Positions 29,964 to 38,671 of a stretch of 64,000 nucleotides of DNA are shown here, piece by piece. Positions within the stretch are counted from its first letter, which is position 1, and each line of letters starts with the position of its first letter. This DNA comes from Myxococcaceae bacterium (GTDB lineage Bacteria; Myxococcota; Myxococcia; Myxococcales; Myxococcaceae), in NCBI GenBank assembly GCA_016793095.1, contig JAEUJQ010000071.1, positions 124,001 to 188,000 of the forward strand, read 5' to 3'. The notes under the pieces are model-generated. The model worked only from the letters and a program-made list of their open reading frames with translations, did no database searches and had not been told where the DNA came from. The position numbers and the translations under genes were made by a program.

Positions 29964-30715
29964 GCGCGCTCCTCTCCATCGTGAGCGCGCTCGCGCTCCA
30001 GCAGACGGTGGTGGCGATGAAGCCGCCCGTCATCCCGCGCGCGCCCTCCCGCCTCGACGCTTCGCCGCACAACTTCTTCGGCCCGATGGCGCGGCCGATG
30101 AGCGAGGCCACCGACCTCTGCCAGCTGTGCCACGTGCCCAACCGGCTCGAGTGGCCGGGGCGTGGCCCGAAGTGGGACCCGAAGCGGCCGGGGCGCAACG
30201 CGGCGCTCGACGTGCGCGCGGACCCAACCGGGCCGCCGTTGGCGCTGCGGTGGGCCGGCAGCACGCTGCGGTGCTTGTCGTGCCACGACGGCACCGTCTC
30301 GAGCATCAACATCGCGCACCGCGCCTCCTCGGCGTCGCTGAGGTTCGACGGCAACGCCGCCAACGGGCTGATGGCGAGCGGCCGCAACGGGCCGGCCCTG
30401 GCCTACCCCGAGCTGACGACCGGACCGGTGATGGGCAACCACCCGGTGTCCGTGCCCTACCCGCTGGACCACGCGGGCTCCGAGTACAAGGGCTTCGGGC
30501 CGCGCGCGGTGCCCATCAACACCCTCGAGTGGGTGCCCGACCCGCGCGTGAACGGCCTCAAGCTGGTCAGCGACACCTCGGGGTTCGACGTGCTGCGGGG
30601 CACCGTGGGCGTCGAGTGCAGCTCGTGCCACGACCCGCATGGCACGACGAACACCTACTTCCTGCGGGTCCCGAAAGAACGGAGCGAACTGTGTCTGGGC
30701 TGCCACCGGAAATGA
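29960..30715 (+). CDS. Tetrahaem c-type cytochrome, first copy
   Basis: A 251-residue exported cytochrome with four CxxCH motifs (CQLCH, CLSCH, CSSCH, CLGCH), the third followed by DPHGTTNTYFLRV. The ATG at 29960 overlaps the preceding stop (ATGA) and its stop overlaps the next start in the same way, so synthesis is probably coupled. The order of motifs and the segment GNHPVSVPYPLDHAGSEYKG are repeated in the tetrahaem protein at 33.9 kb, so the two are paralogues from a duplication inside the operon. Confidence 0.9.
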   Translation: MSALLSIVSALALQQTVVAMKPPVIPRAPSRLDASPHNFFGPMARPMSEATDLCQLCHVPNRLEWPGRGPKWDPKRPGRNAALDVRADPTGPPLALRWAGSTLRCLSCHDGTVSSINIAHRASSASLRFDGNAANGLMASGRNGPALAYPELTTGPVMGNHPVSVPYPLDHAGSEYKGFGPRAVPINTLEWVPDPRVNGLKLVSDTSGFDVLRGTVGVECSSCHDPHGTTNTYFLRVPKERSELCLGCHRK

Positions 30716-31908
30716 CGCGCGCTGCGTCGTCGTGCGGGGCCGCGGCCGGGCGGTGGGCCCTCTCGTGTGCGCTCGCGCTGGGCGCCGTGACCGCGCTCGC
30801 TGGCGCGCCCATGCCCAGGCTGCCGAAGGCGCCCGCTGGACAAGGAGACGACTGCCGCACCTGTCACGCCGAGGCGTGGGTCGGGAAGGAGATCATCCAC
30901 CCGCCGGTGAAGAACGGGCTGTGCCTCGGCTGCCACGTCTCGACCTCGGACACGGCGCACACGTTCGACCTCGCCGGCGATGGGAAGGCTCTCTGCGCGC
31001 AGTGCCACTCGACGCGCGACAGCAAGAAGGTGCAGCACCCGCCCGTGACCGAGGGCCTGTGCCTCGACTGCCACGACCCGCACGCCTCGAACGAGCACGC
31101 GAGGCTGCGCCAGAGCCCCTTCGACACCTGCACGCGGTGCCACCCCTCGAAGCGGGCTCAGAACGACACGTCGCTCACGAAGCACGGCGCCCTCGACCCG
31201 AAGCAGAACCCGCGGGTGTGCGTCGCCTGCCATGACGCGCACGAGTCAGACCATGAGCGGCGGCTCCATGACTGGCCGGTCGAGAAGGTGTGCGTCACCT
31301 GTCACGACAAGCAGGTGCAGGCGCCCGACAAGCTGCTCATGGACCTCAAGGGCTGGCTGGACCGGCACGACGCCGGCACCATGCGCCACGGTCCGGTGCG
31401 CGAGGGCCGCTGCCCCGATTGCCACGAGCCGCACGGCACCTCCGAGTTCCGCATGCTGAAGGGCTCGTACCCGGCGGCGCCCTACACGCCGTTCGCGAGC
31501 CCGGCCGAGGACTACGGGCTCTGCTTCAGGTGCCACGACACCCGGCTCGTCACCGAGAAGGAGCTCTACGAGAAGGCGGTGAGCAACCCGGACCCGGCGG
31601 TGGACCTCTCGTGGAGAGCGCTCGACGGTGGCACCCGCCTCGTGCGCCAGGGCACCACGGGCTTCCGCAACGGTGAAGAGAACCTGCACGTGCGGCACGT
31701 CAACAAGATCGACAAGGGCCGCACCTGCCGCTTCTGCCACGACGTGCACGCGTCCGAGAACCCGAAGCACGTGCGCACCACCACCACGTTCGGGAGCTGG
31801 GAGTTCCCGCTCAACTACCAGAAGACGACGACGGGCGGCTCGTGCTGGCCAGGCTGCCACGCCCAGCGCCAGTACGATCGGCACCAACGGAAGGAGAACC
31901 CGCGATGA
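30712..31908 (+). CDS. Undecahaem c-type cytochrome with a terminal CX3CH site
   Basis: A 398-residue exported cytochrome, translated from ATG at 30712 with 4-bp overlap to the previous gene. Ten CxxCH motifs (CRTCH, CLGCH, CAQCH, CLDCH, CTRCH, CVACH, CVTCH, CPDCH, CFRCH, CRFCH) plus CWPGCH, a CX3CH motif about 15 residues before the end. CLDCHDPHAS and CPDCHEPHGT are doubled-CxxCH signatures. The haem density, one per ~36 residues, suggests a wire-like protein. It shares the odd terminal motif with the dodecahaem cytochrome, although the two are otherwise different in layout. Confidence 0.9.
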   Translation: MTRAASSCGAAAGRWALSCALALGAVTALAGAPMPRLPKAPAGQGDDCRTCHAEAWVGKEIIHPPVKNGLCLGCHVSTSDTAHTFDLAGDGKALCAQCHSTRDSKKVQHPPVTEGLCLDCHDPHASNEHARLRQSPFDTCTRCHPSKRAQNDTSLTKHGALDPKQNPRVCVACHDAHESDHERRLHDWPVEKVCVTCHDKQVQAPDKLLMDLKGWLDRHDAGTMRHGPVREGRCPDCHEPHGTSEFRMLKGSYPAAPYTPFASPAEDYGLCFRCHDTRLVTEKELYEKAVSNPDPAVDLSWRALDGGTRLVRQGTTGFRNGEENLHVRHVNKIDKGRTCRFCHDVHASENPKHVRTTTTFGSWEFPLNYQKTTTGGSCWPGCHAQRQYDRHQRKENPR

Positions 31909-32984
31909 CGGGAGCGCTCCTCACCGTCGTGTTGGCCGCGGCGCCGCGCCTGTGGGCGCCGGGGCCTGTCGGGCAATCGACGCGGGAGCGCGTGCGCGTC
32001 TTCGTCGAGATCGACCAGACCACCACCTTCACGCTGGAAGACGCGGGCCTCCGCTGCTCGACCGGTCCGCGCTTCAAGCTCTCCGGCGCGCCGGTGAGCA
32101 CGCCAGACGCAGGCGAGGCGCTCGATGGGGGCGTGGACGGCGGGGTCGACGCGCCCACCCCCGACGTCGCGGAGCAGCCGACGCCCGCCGTCGCCAGCGA
32201 GCCCGCCCGGGTGGGGCCGGTGGATGGCGGCGCGTGGTTGGCCCACTGCTCGGTCTCGCTCTCTCCCGGCGCCAACACCTTCACGGCGGCGGTGGGCCCG
32301 GCGGACGGCGGAGCGCGGGTGACGGCGGTGCTCACGCGCTACCTCACGACCGGCACCATTCCGGTCGAGCTCGACCGCGCGGGCTTCGGTCCGGGCACGG
32401 TGCACCGCCCCGAGATCGAGGCCCTCTGCGCGCAGTGCCATCGCATGGAGCGCCCCGACGGCGGCTCCGACGGCGCCTTCTGCTCGTCGTGTCACGCGGA
32501 GATCATGCAGCGACCCATCATGCACGGCCCGGTGCAGCAGGGCGCCTGCCTGCCCTGCCACGACCCAGCGAGCGCGCCCTCGAGGTACCAGGTGCGCTGG
32601 CCGATTCAGGAGACGTGCTTCAGCTGTCACGTCGACATCAAGGCGCTGATGGAGCGGAAGGCCGTGCGCCATGGCCCCGCCGCGGCTGGCCGCTGCACCA
32701 CCTGCCACGACCCGCACGGCACCGACCAGCAGTACTGGCTCAAGCTGCGCCCGTACGACCTCTGCACCAACTGCCACACCGAGAAGCGGGGCGAGCGGCA
32801 CGTGGTGGTGGGCTTCGTGTACGGCGACTCGCACCCGCTGCAGGGCCGACCGCACCCGTTCAAGGAGCGCACCGAGTTCGGCTGTCCTTCTTGTCACAAC
32901 CCGCACGCCGCGCAGGCGCGCTTCCTCTGGCAGTTCGACGTCACCACCCGGGATTCCCTATGCCGAACGTGTCATCAGAAGTGA
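31905..32984 (+). CDS. Octahaem c-type cytochrome with N-terminal beta domain
   Basis: A 359-residue exported protein. Residues ~20-165 lack haem motifs and look like a beta-sandwich with an Asp/Gly/Pro-rich insertion (DAGEALDGGVDGGVDAPTPD). Eight CxxCH motifs follow (CAQCH, CSSCH, CLPCH, CFSCH, CTTCH, CTNCH, CPSCH, CRTCH), with CHDPHGT and CHNPHAA. ATG at 31905 overlaps the upstream stop. The last motif lies 4 residues from the C-terminus, as in the tetrahaem proteins. Confidence 0.88.
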   Translation: MTGALLTVVLAAAPRLWAPGPVGQSTRERVRVFVEIDQTTTFTLEDAGLRCSTGPRFKLSGAPVSTPDAGEALDGGVDGGVDAPTPDVAEQPTPAVASEPARVGPVDGGAWLAHCSVSLSPGANTFTAAVGPADGGARVTAVLTRYLTTGTIPVELDRAGFGPGTVHRPEIEALCAQCHRMERPDGGSDGAFCSSCHAEIMQRPIMHGPVQQGACLPCHDPASAPSRYQVRWPIQETCFSCHVDIKALMERKAVRHGPAAAGRCTTCHDPHGTDQQYWLKLRPYDLCTNCHTEKRGERHVVVGFVYGDSHPLQGRPHPFKERTEFGCPSCHNPHAAQARFLWQFDVTTRDSLCRTCHQK

Positions 32985-33883
32985 GGCACTCGCTGCTCGT
33001 CTCGGAGCGCTCGCGGCTCGCGGAGCTGTCGCGCGCGCCGTCGGCGTTGGCCGCAGCGCTCCTCGCCGCCGCCGCGCTCGCGGGTCCACCAGCGCCTGTC
33101 GCCCCCGCGGGCCCCGGCGTGCCGAAGCGGATCATCACGCCGTGGCCGCAGAACCCCGGCCTGGCGCCGCCAGTGACGCCAGACCTGCTCGAGCTCGGCG
33201 CGCGCGTGTACCGGGGCGCCTGCCAGGGGTGTCACGGCGAGAAGGGCGACGGCATCGGCCGCGAGGGCAAGTACCTGCAGATTCCCCCTCGCGACTTCAC
33301 CACCGGCCAGTACATCATCCGCTCGACGCCGCTGGGCACGCTGCCGCTCGACACCGACCTCTTCGGTTCGATTCGGCGCGGCTTCCGCCCGGGCCTGGGC
33401 ATGCCGGGCTTCACGTTCCTCTCGGACCGCGAGGTGTGGGCCGTCATCGCGCACCTCAAGACGTTCTCTCCACGCTTCAAGACCGAGCAGCCAGGCAAGC
33501 CCGTCGACCTGCCTCCCGTGCCAGCAGAGCTCTCGGCGATGGCGGGGCCGGGCACGGCGGTCTTCATGGGCGCCGGGGCGTGCTTCGTCTGTCACGGCAT
33601 GCAGGGCAAGGGTGACGGCCCGGCGGCGCCGGGCCTCGTCTACGTCTCGGGCGCGCACCAGGGGAAGCGGGTGCCGCCCGCGAACCTGCACCGCGTGGAC
33701 ACGTTCAAGGGCGGGCGCCGCCCAGAAGACATCTTCAAGGCCATCAGCACGGGGCTCGACGGTACGCCCATGCCCGGCTTCGCAGCGTCGTTGTCCGTCG
33801 AACAGCGGTGGCAGCTCACCGCGTTCATTCTGTCGTTGAACCCCCCGGCGGGGACCGCCGGATCACCAGGAGCAGTCCCATAG
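32981..33883 (+). CDS. Dihaem c-type cytochrome, two class I domains
   Basis: About 300 residues with a signal segment (ALAAALLAAAALAGPP) and two class I cytochrome c domains: CQGCHGEKGDG with a downstream GMPGFTFLSDREVWAVIAHL, and CFVCHGMQGKGDG with GTPMPGFAASLSVEQRWQL. The methionines in G-M-P-G-F and P-M-P-G-F are probable distal ligands. A GTG at 32981 overlaps the preceding stop (GTGA), like the other junctions of this operon; an ATG at 32960 is an alternative. Probably a periplasmic shuttle feeding the multihaem proteins. Confidence 0.87.
   Translation: MRHSLLVSERSRLAELSRAPSALAAALLAAAALAGPPAPVAPAGPGVPKRIITPWPQNPGLAPPVTPDLLELGARVYRGACQGCHGEKGDGIGREGKYLQIPPRDFTTGQYIIRSTPLGTLPLDTDLFGSIRRGFRPGLGMPGFTFLSDREVWAVIAHLKTFSPRFKTEQPGKPVDLPPVPAELSAMAGPGTAVFMGAGACFVCHGMQGKGDGPAAPGLVYVSGAHQGKRVPPANLHRVDTFKGGRRPEDIFKAISTGLDGTPMPGFAASLSVEQRWQLTAFILSLNPPAGTAGSPGAVP
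33845..33861 (+). other. GC-rich hairpin at the end of the dihaem cytochrome gene
   Basis: CCGGCGG-GGA-CCGCCGG is a perfect 7-bp stem with a 3-base loop within the last codons. It lacks a T-tract, so it may be an mRNA-stabilising or processing hairpin before the next cytochrome gene rather than a terminator. Confidence 0.35.
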
Positions 33884-33893
33884 GAGTCGTACC

Positions 33894-34649
33894 ATGACCA
33901 GAAGAGTCGTTCTCCCAATCGCAGTGTTCGCAGCGCTGTGGTGCACGAGCGCGTTCGCGCAGATGTCGACCACCCGTCACAACTTCCAGCTCGGGACGAA
34001 CCCCGTTCGTGTCGCCCCGGGTTCGCCGGAAGACGGGTTGTGCGTGTTCTGCCACACACCTCACAAGGGGCAGGCCTCGCTCCTCTTGTGGAACCACACC
34101 ATGTCCACCAACAACTACACCTGGGCGGACCTCGGAGCAGGCGGCCGAACCACCGGTGGTACGACCTACCCCACGAACCTCCGGACCTGGACGGGCTCGA
34201 CGGCGAAGTGCTTGTCGTGCCACGACGGCACGGTGTCGATCGGCTCGCTGTACTGGGCGAACGCGACCGCGAGCATCAACATCCCCATGACGGGTCCAGA
34301 CGTGAACGCGGCGGGTCAGCTCAGCAACCCGACGTACATCATCCCCGCGAACCCGGGCGTCGGCACGGACCTGACGGGCAACCACCCGGTGGGGGTGCCG
34401 TACCCGTATGACAACGCCTCGTCGACCTACAACGGCATCACCTCGGGCGTGGACGTGGTGCTCACCGAGTGGGTCGCCCGGCCCACGGGCGTGAAGATCT
34501 TCGGGACGGGAGGAGGCGGCGCGCCCGCGGCCGGCGCGGCCGGTATCGAGTGCGCCTCGTGCCACAACCCGCACGGCACTCCGAACCGCTTCTTCCTGCG
34601 CGTCACCACCAACACGAGCCAGCTCTGTCTCTCGTGCCACATCAAGTAA
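33894..34649 (+). CDS. Tetrahaem c-type cytochrome, second copy
   Basis: A 251-residue exported cytochrome (signal peptide VFAALWCTSAFAQ) with four CxxCH motifs: CVFCH, CLSCH, CASCH, CLSCH. It matches the tetrahaem protein at 29.96 kb along its length: the T-A-K-C-L-S-C-H-D-G-T-V-S block, GNHPVGVPYPYDNASSTYNG and ASCHNPHGTPNRFFLRV. Its start TRHNFQLGTNPV also resembles the N-terminus of the dodecahaem cytochrome. The ATG at 33894 follows an AGGAG that overlaps the previous stop codon. Confidence 0.9.
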   Translation: MTRRVVLPIAVFAALWCTSAFAQMSTTRHNFQLGTNPVRVAPGSPEDGLCVFCHTPHKGQASLLLWNHTMSTNNYTWADLGAGGRTTGGTTYPTNLRTWTGSTAKCLSCHDGTVSIGSLYWANATASINIPMTGPDVNAAGQLSNPTYIIPANPGVGTDLTGNHPVGVPYPYDNASSTYNGITSGVDVVLTEWVARPTGVKIFGTGGGGAPAAGAAGIECASCHNPHGTPNRFFLRVTTNTSQLCLSCHIK

Positions 34650-34680
34650 GCCACGCCGTCAGCGCCTGAGGATTCGACAG

Positions 34681-35247
34681 ATGACTCATCGAATGTCCCC
34701 CGCCCTCGGGTTCCTGGTGTTCACTCTCTCCCTCGCAGGCTGTGGCGGCTCGACCGTCCCGGTCTGCCAGGGAGCAGGGTGCGCCTGCACCAGTACGGCC
34801 TGCGGGTGCACCAGCGGTTCGTGCACGCAGACCTGTACGAGTGCCGCCTGTGCGACGAGCTGCTCTTCGAACGCCACCTGCACGGTGGCGGGCGCGGAGC
34901 AGGCCTCGGTGAGCTGTGCCGACAACTCGACCTGCGCGGGCACGGTCGGACAGAACGGCGTCGTGGCGTGCAGGGACAACGCCCGCTGCGACGTGAACGG
35001 CGGCGCGAACACGAAGGTGACGTGCTCGAGCTCGGCCGACTGCGAGGGGACCCTCGGAGCCGGGAGCACGGTGACCTGCGACAACCAGTCCGAGTGTGGC
35101 GTGAAATGTTCGGGGACCTGCACCGTCAGCTGCCTCGCCAGCGCAAAGTGCCGCTGCGAGGGCGCGGGGTGCACCGTCACCTGTGCGTCGGGAGCGGCGC
35201 CGACGACTTGCCCAGACGGGCGCATCGTCTGCAACCGCGGGTGCTGA
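34681..35247 (+). CDS. Cysteine-rich lipoprotein with 18-residue repeats
   Basis: 188 residues with 29 cysteines. Lipobox LSLAGC gives Cys21 as the lipidated residue. From about residue 75 the cysteines fall in strict alternation of 6 and 12 residues (for example CADNSTC, then 12 to CRDNARC, then 12 to CSSSADC), an 18-residue period expected for a beta-solenoid whose turns are tied by disulfides. There is no CxxCH. It follows the last tetrahaem gene by 31 bp and may be part of the same transcript. A larger relative with the same period lies at 57.1 kb. Function unknown. Confidence 0.72.
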   Translation: MTHRMSPALGFLVFTLSLAGCGGSTVPVCQGAGCACTSTACGCTSGSCTQTCTSAACATSCSSNATCTVAGAEQASVSCADNSTCAGTVGQNGVVACRDNARCDVNGGANTKVTCSSSADCEGTLGAGSTVTCDNQSECGVKCSGTCTVSCLASAKCRCEGAGCTVTCASGAAPTTCPDGRIVCNRGC

Positions 35248-35262
35248 GCGCGCCCGAGAGGT

Positions 35263-35283
35263 GAGGCCGCGGGGGGCGGCCTC
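35263..35283 (+). terminator. Hairpin after the cytochrome/Cys-rich gene string
   Basis: GAGGCCGC and GCGGCCTC (35263-35270 and 35276-35283) form a perfect 8-bp stem with a 5-base G loop, 15 bp after the Cys-rich lipoprotein stop. No T-run follows, so termination is possible but not certain. Confidence 0.45.
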
Positions 35284-35332
35284 GGGGTGAAGGTGTTCGT
35301 CGCTGCAGAAGGAGCGGTTGGAGAAGGAGCGG

Positions 35333-36436
35333 ATGATGACGAGGAACGCGGTGCTGGTCGCAGTCCCGGTGCTGGTGCTGATAGCGCACGCCGTGCGGGC
35401 GGATGAGACGCGCTTCGGTGACAAGTCCAGCGTGACGGTCACCTTCGACCCGAGCCCCAACCGGGGTGAGAAGGTCTACATGACGTACTGCTTTCACTGT
35501 CATGGTGAGTTCGGAGACGGCAGCGGCCACATCGGCCGCGGCCTCGACGTCAAGCCGGTCGATCTCACCGACCCGGCGCTGGCGCCACGGATGACGGCGC
35601 GGAACATCGCCTACGTCGTGCGTGAAGGCTCGAGCACGCCCAGCGCGGCGATGATCCCCTGGAAGACGGTGCTGCCCGAGGAGCTGATCAAGGACGTCGC
35701 CCTCTACACCGAGCGCCTCGCGGCCGAAGGGCGGGCGTGGCATGCGGACGGAGGTCCGGTCGCGAAGAAGGCAGGTCGCATCACCCGGCTCAGCCTGGAG
35801 GAGACGAAGCCGAAGCCTCGGCTGCTCGACAAGAAGATGATCACCGGCATGGCGCTCATCAAGGAGCACGTCGGCGCGGTCGTCGCCTATGACGACGGCA
35901 AGTGGCGAGACCCGAGCGACTTCGTCGTGGTGGACCCCGGGGCGCTGCTGTCCGACGTGAACGCGCCCCCCGTCCCAGCGCCGAGCGGCTGGTTCCAGCC
36001 AATCAAGGAGGACTACCGCGCGAAGGAAGGGTGGCAGAAGCTCCGCTGGGGTATGACGACGGTTGAGGTGCTGGCCGCCCTGGGCAAGGTCGAGAAGCTC
36101 AAGCCGAGCGAGGGCCTTCAGCTCGCGTGGAAGTGGAAGATCGGTGACACGCCCGTCGTGGTCGAGGCGATCCTCGTCAGCGGCCACCTGGGTGGGGTCA
36201 TGGTCCGCGTGCCGGGCAACTCATTCGAGACCGTGAGGGGCCTGGTGGTGGCGAAGTACGGCGCGCCCCAGGAAGACGGAACGGTGGACGCGCGCTGGAC
36301 GACGCCCGAGTCCGCCATCTCCGTGCGCATCCTCGCCCTCACGCCATCAGTCCTCTACCTGTCCAGGGCGCACGCTCTGCTGGCGAACGAGCACGTCGCC
36401 GAATTCCAGAAGAAGCAGGCCGACGAAGGCCTCTGA
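35333..36436 (+). CDS. Monohaem cytochrome c with unknown C-terminal domain
   Basis: About 367 residues. After a signal peptide, one class I cytochrome domain carries CFHCHGEFGDG at about residues 53-63 and spans to about residue 135. The remaining ~200 residues contain no haem motif; they include LRWGMTTVEVLAALGK, which resembles small lipoprotein-type domains with a W-G-M-T signature. ATG at 35333 or 35336 follows GAAGGAG; the second gives better spacing. It lies just after the hairpin at 35263 and may have its own promoter. Probably a periplasmic partner of the cytochrome operon. Confidence 0.82.
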   Translation: MMTRNAVLVAVPVLVLIAHAVRADETRFGDKSSVTVTFDPSPNRGEKVYMTYCFHCHGEFGDGSGHIGRGLDVKPVDLTDPALAPRMTARNIAYVVREGSSTPSAAMIPWKTVLPEELIKDVALYTERLAAEGRAWHADGGPVAKKAGRITRLSLEETKPKPRLLDKKMITGMALIKEHVGAVVAYDDGKWRDPSDFVVVDPGALLSDVNAPPVPAPSGWFQPIKEDYRAKEGWQKLRWGMTTVEVLAALGKVEKLKPSEGLQLAWKWKIGDTPVVVEAILVSGHLGGVMVRVPGNSFETVRGLVVAKYGAPQEDGTVDARWTTPESAISVRILALTPSVLYLSRAHALLANEHVAEFQKKQADEGL

Positions 36437-36598
36437 CACGCAGAGCTGACGTTCCGGGCCCCGCCCGAGCGCAAACCCTGCGAGCCCCTGAGCCACACTC
36501 TTCTCGCGGGCTCCCGAACCCGTCAGTATCGCTGGGCCGCGGGCCGTCACGAAGGACCGCTCGCGCACATCCGTTGCACGCGCGACGCCAGACGACCC

Positions 36599-38578
36599 AT
36601 GGCCTCTTCCCTCGACCGCTTCACGGTGCTGCAGCGACTTGGCGCCGGGGGCATGGCCGAGGTCTTCAAGTGCCGCCAGCGCGGTCTGGGCGGCTTCGAG
36701 AAGGTGGTGGTGCTCAAGCGCATTCTGCCGCACCTGGTGAGCGAGGAGTCCTTCGTCACCATGTTCCTCGACGAGGCGCGCATCGCGGCGAACCTGTCGC
36801 ATCCGAACATCGTGCAGACGTTCGAGATCACCTCCGACGCGAACGGCGTTCCGTACATCGTCATGGAGTACGTGGACGGGCCGTCGCTGGCGCAGCTGCT
36901 CAAGCGCGCCCGGGAGGTCAACGCGCTCGACCTGCGTCACGTGGCGAGGCTGCTCGAAGGCGCGTGCCGGGGACTGCACTCGTCGCACCACGCCAACGAC
37001 GCCCAGGGCCGCCCGCTGCACCTGATTCACCGTGACATCAGCCCACAGAACATCCTGGTGACGCTCGACGGCGTCGCGAAGGTGGCTGACTTCGGGGTCG
37101 CGCGGGCCGAAGGGCGCATCACGCACACCCAGTCGGGCGTGGTGAAGGGGAAGCTTCGCTTCACCGCCCCTGAGATGCTGGCGGATCCGGACAACACGCG
37201 CGATCCCCGCACTGACGTCTTCAGTCTCGGGGTCTGCCTCTACCTCGCCTGTACGGGACAGACGCCGTTCAACGGCTCGACCGACTTGAAGGTGATGGAC
37301 GCGATCCGCGCGGGGCACTACCCACCGCCGTCGTCGCTCGCGCCCGGGCTGCCGGCAGAGCTCGAGCGGATCATCGTCTGGCTGCTCGAGCATGACCCGG
37401 AGCGTCGGTGCCCCTCGGCGCTGGCGGCAGCGGAGGCGCTCCGGGCCTGGCTGTCCCAGACTGCCGGCAGCACGGAGGCCGAGCTCGGGCCGTGGGTGCG
37501 CTCGCTCGCTTCGGCGCTGACGGCGCCGCCGCCTCCTCCACCAGACGCGCTCGGTGTCCTGCCGTCGGCCCAGCTGGTGACGAAGCAGCTCGCAGACGAG
37601 CCGGCCGACGAGATTGACATCGTGGTGACGGGGCTGACGAGCACCGCGGGCAAGTCGAGCCGCCGCTGGGGCCTGTTCGCCATCGTGTTGATGGTGAGCC
37701 TCACGGGTGTCGGCGTGGCCGTGGGCCTGCGTCAGGCTGCCGAGTCGCGGCGCCTGGACGCCGAGCGTGAGGCCTGGCTGGGGGAAGCAGAACGGGAGCT
37801 CGCTGAGGGGCACTATGCGCGCGCGGAGGAGCTGCTGCGACGGGGTGCGCAACTGCCAGAGCGCCGGCGCTCGGACGAGGTGCGGTTGGCGAAGCTCGAG
37901 GCAGATCTGCGGCTGGCCCGGGAGATCTCCGCCGCCCGGGCCGCCATCGCGGCTGGCGAGTACGACTCTGCTGCGGCGTTGTTGCGCACGCTGGCGACCC
38001 TCGACGTCCCTGACGACCGGGTGGCCGAGCTGACGAGCGAGCTGAAGAAGGTCGAAGCGGCGAGAGCCGCGCGCGCGCTCGCTGAGCTTGCCGACGCTGG
38101 CGTCGCGGTCGATGGGGGAAGCGCCGAGCAGGTGGCCGTCCTGCAGCAGCCTGCGACGGACAAGCCGCGGCGTCCCCGGCCGTCGCCACAGACGACGACG
38201 ACAGCGCCAACCGCTGGCGGGGAGGCGCAGGGAACGCCGACCGACGTCCCAGTCGAGCCCCCGCCGCCGCTGCCCGTGACACCGCCGCAGGAGGACTACC
38301 AGCCGCCGCCCGTCGTGCAGCAACTGCCGAAGCCCTCGATTCAGCGCGAGCCGCGGCCGGGTTCCGGAGCCTCCATTCGCATCACCGCCTCGGGACCTGC
38401 GCAGGTGTACCTGGACGGGTTGCCCGTGGGCCAGACCCCGCGCGAGCTGACGAAGCTCGGAGCCGCGACGCACCTCGTGATGGTCTGGGCCGAGGGCTAC
38501 GCCTCGATGACCGAGCGGGTCGCCATCGGCGCGGACGAAGCCGTGTCGATGCACTTCACGCTCGTCCCCGCGCCGTGA
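36599..38578 (+). CDS. Ser/Thr kinase with coiled-coil and PEGA domain
   Basis: A 659-residue transmembrane kinase. Kinase domain residues ~7-275: AGGMAEVFKC glycine loop, VVLKRI lysine, HRDISPQN catalytic loop (Ser in place of the usual Lys), DFGVARAEG and a normal activation loop ending APEM. After a low-complexity stretch, one membrane helix lies at ~360-378. Residues ~380-510 are Ala/Glu/Arg/Leu-rich and probably helical, followed by a Pro-rich linker and a C-terminal PEGA domain (AQVYLDGLPVGQTPRELTKL). ATG start at 36599. It is convergent with the 948-residue fusion gene. Confidence 0.92.
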   Translation: MASSLDRFTVLQRLGAGGMAEVFKCRQRGLGGFEKVVVLKRILPHLVSEESFVTMFLDEARIAANLSHPNIVQTFEITSDANGVPYIVMEYVDGPSLAQLLKRAREVNALDLRHVARLLEGACRGLHSSHHANDAQGRPLHLIHRDISPQNILVTLDGVAKVADFGVARAEGRITHTQSGVVKGKLRFTAPEMLADPDNTRDPRTDVFSLGVCLYLACTGQTPFNGSTDLKVMDAIRAGHYPPPSSLAPGLPAELERIIVWLLEHDPERRCPSALAAAEALRAWLSQTAGSTEAELGPWVRSLASALTAPPPPPPDALGVLPSAQLVTKQLADEPADEIDIVVTGLTSTAGKSSRRWGLFAIVLMVSLTGVGVAVGLRQAAESRRLDAEREAWLGEAERELAEGHYARAEELLRRGAQLPERRRSDEVRLAKLEADLRLAREISAARAAIAAGEYDSAAALLRTLATLDVPDDRVAELTSELKKVEAARAARALAELADAGVAVDGGSAEQVAVLQQPATDKPRRPRPSPQTTTTAPTAGGEAQGTPTDVPVEPPPPLPVTPPQEDYQPPPVVQQLPKPSIQREPRPGSGASIRITASGPAQVYLDGLPVGQTPRELTKLGAATHLVMVWAEGYASMTERVAIGADEAVSMHFTLVPAP

Positions 38579-38671
38579 CAGGGCCGCGACGCAGTTCGTG
38601 ATGGCTGGGCCGAGGCGCCGAGCGGGTCACCCTCGGCGCGGACCTCACGCATATCCCCGCGCCTGTCCGCG
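38579..38671. repeat. Decayed duplicate of the kinase gene's 3' end
   Basis: The gap repeats the kinase end in order, with deletions: GCCGCGACGCA(c/g)(c/t)TCGTGATGG, CTGGGCCGAG, CCGAGCGGGTC, TCGGCGCGGA, then CCCCGCGCC. The copy is out of frame and non-coding. Confidence 0.7.
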
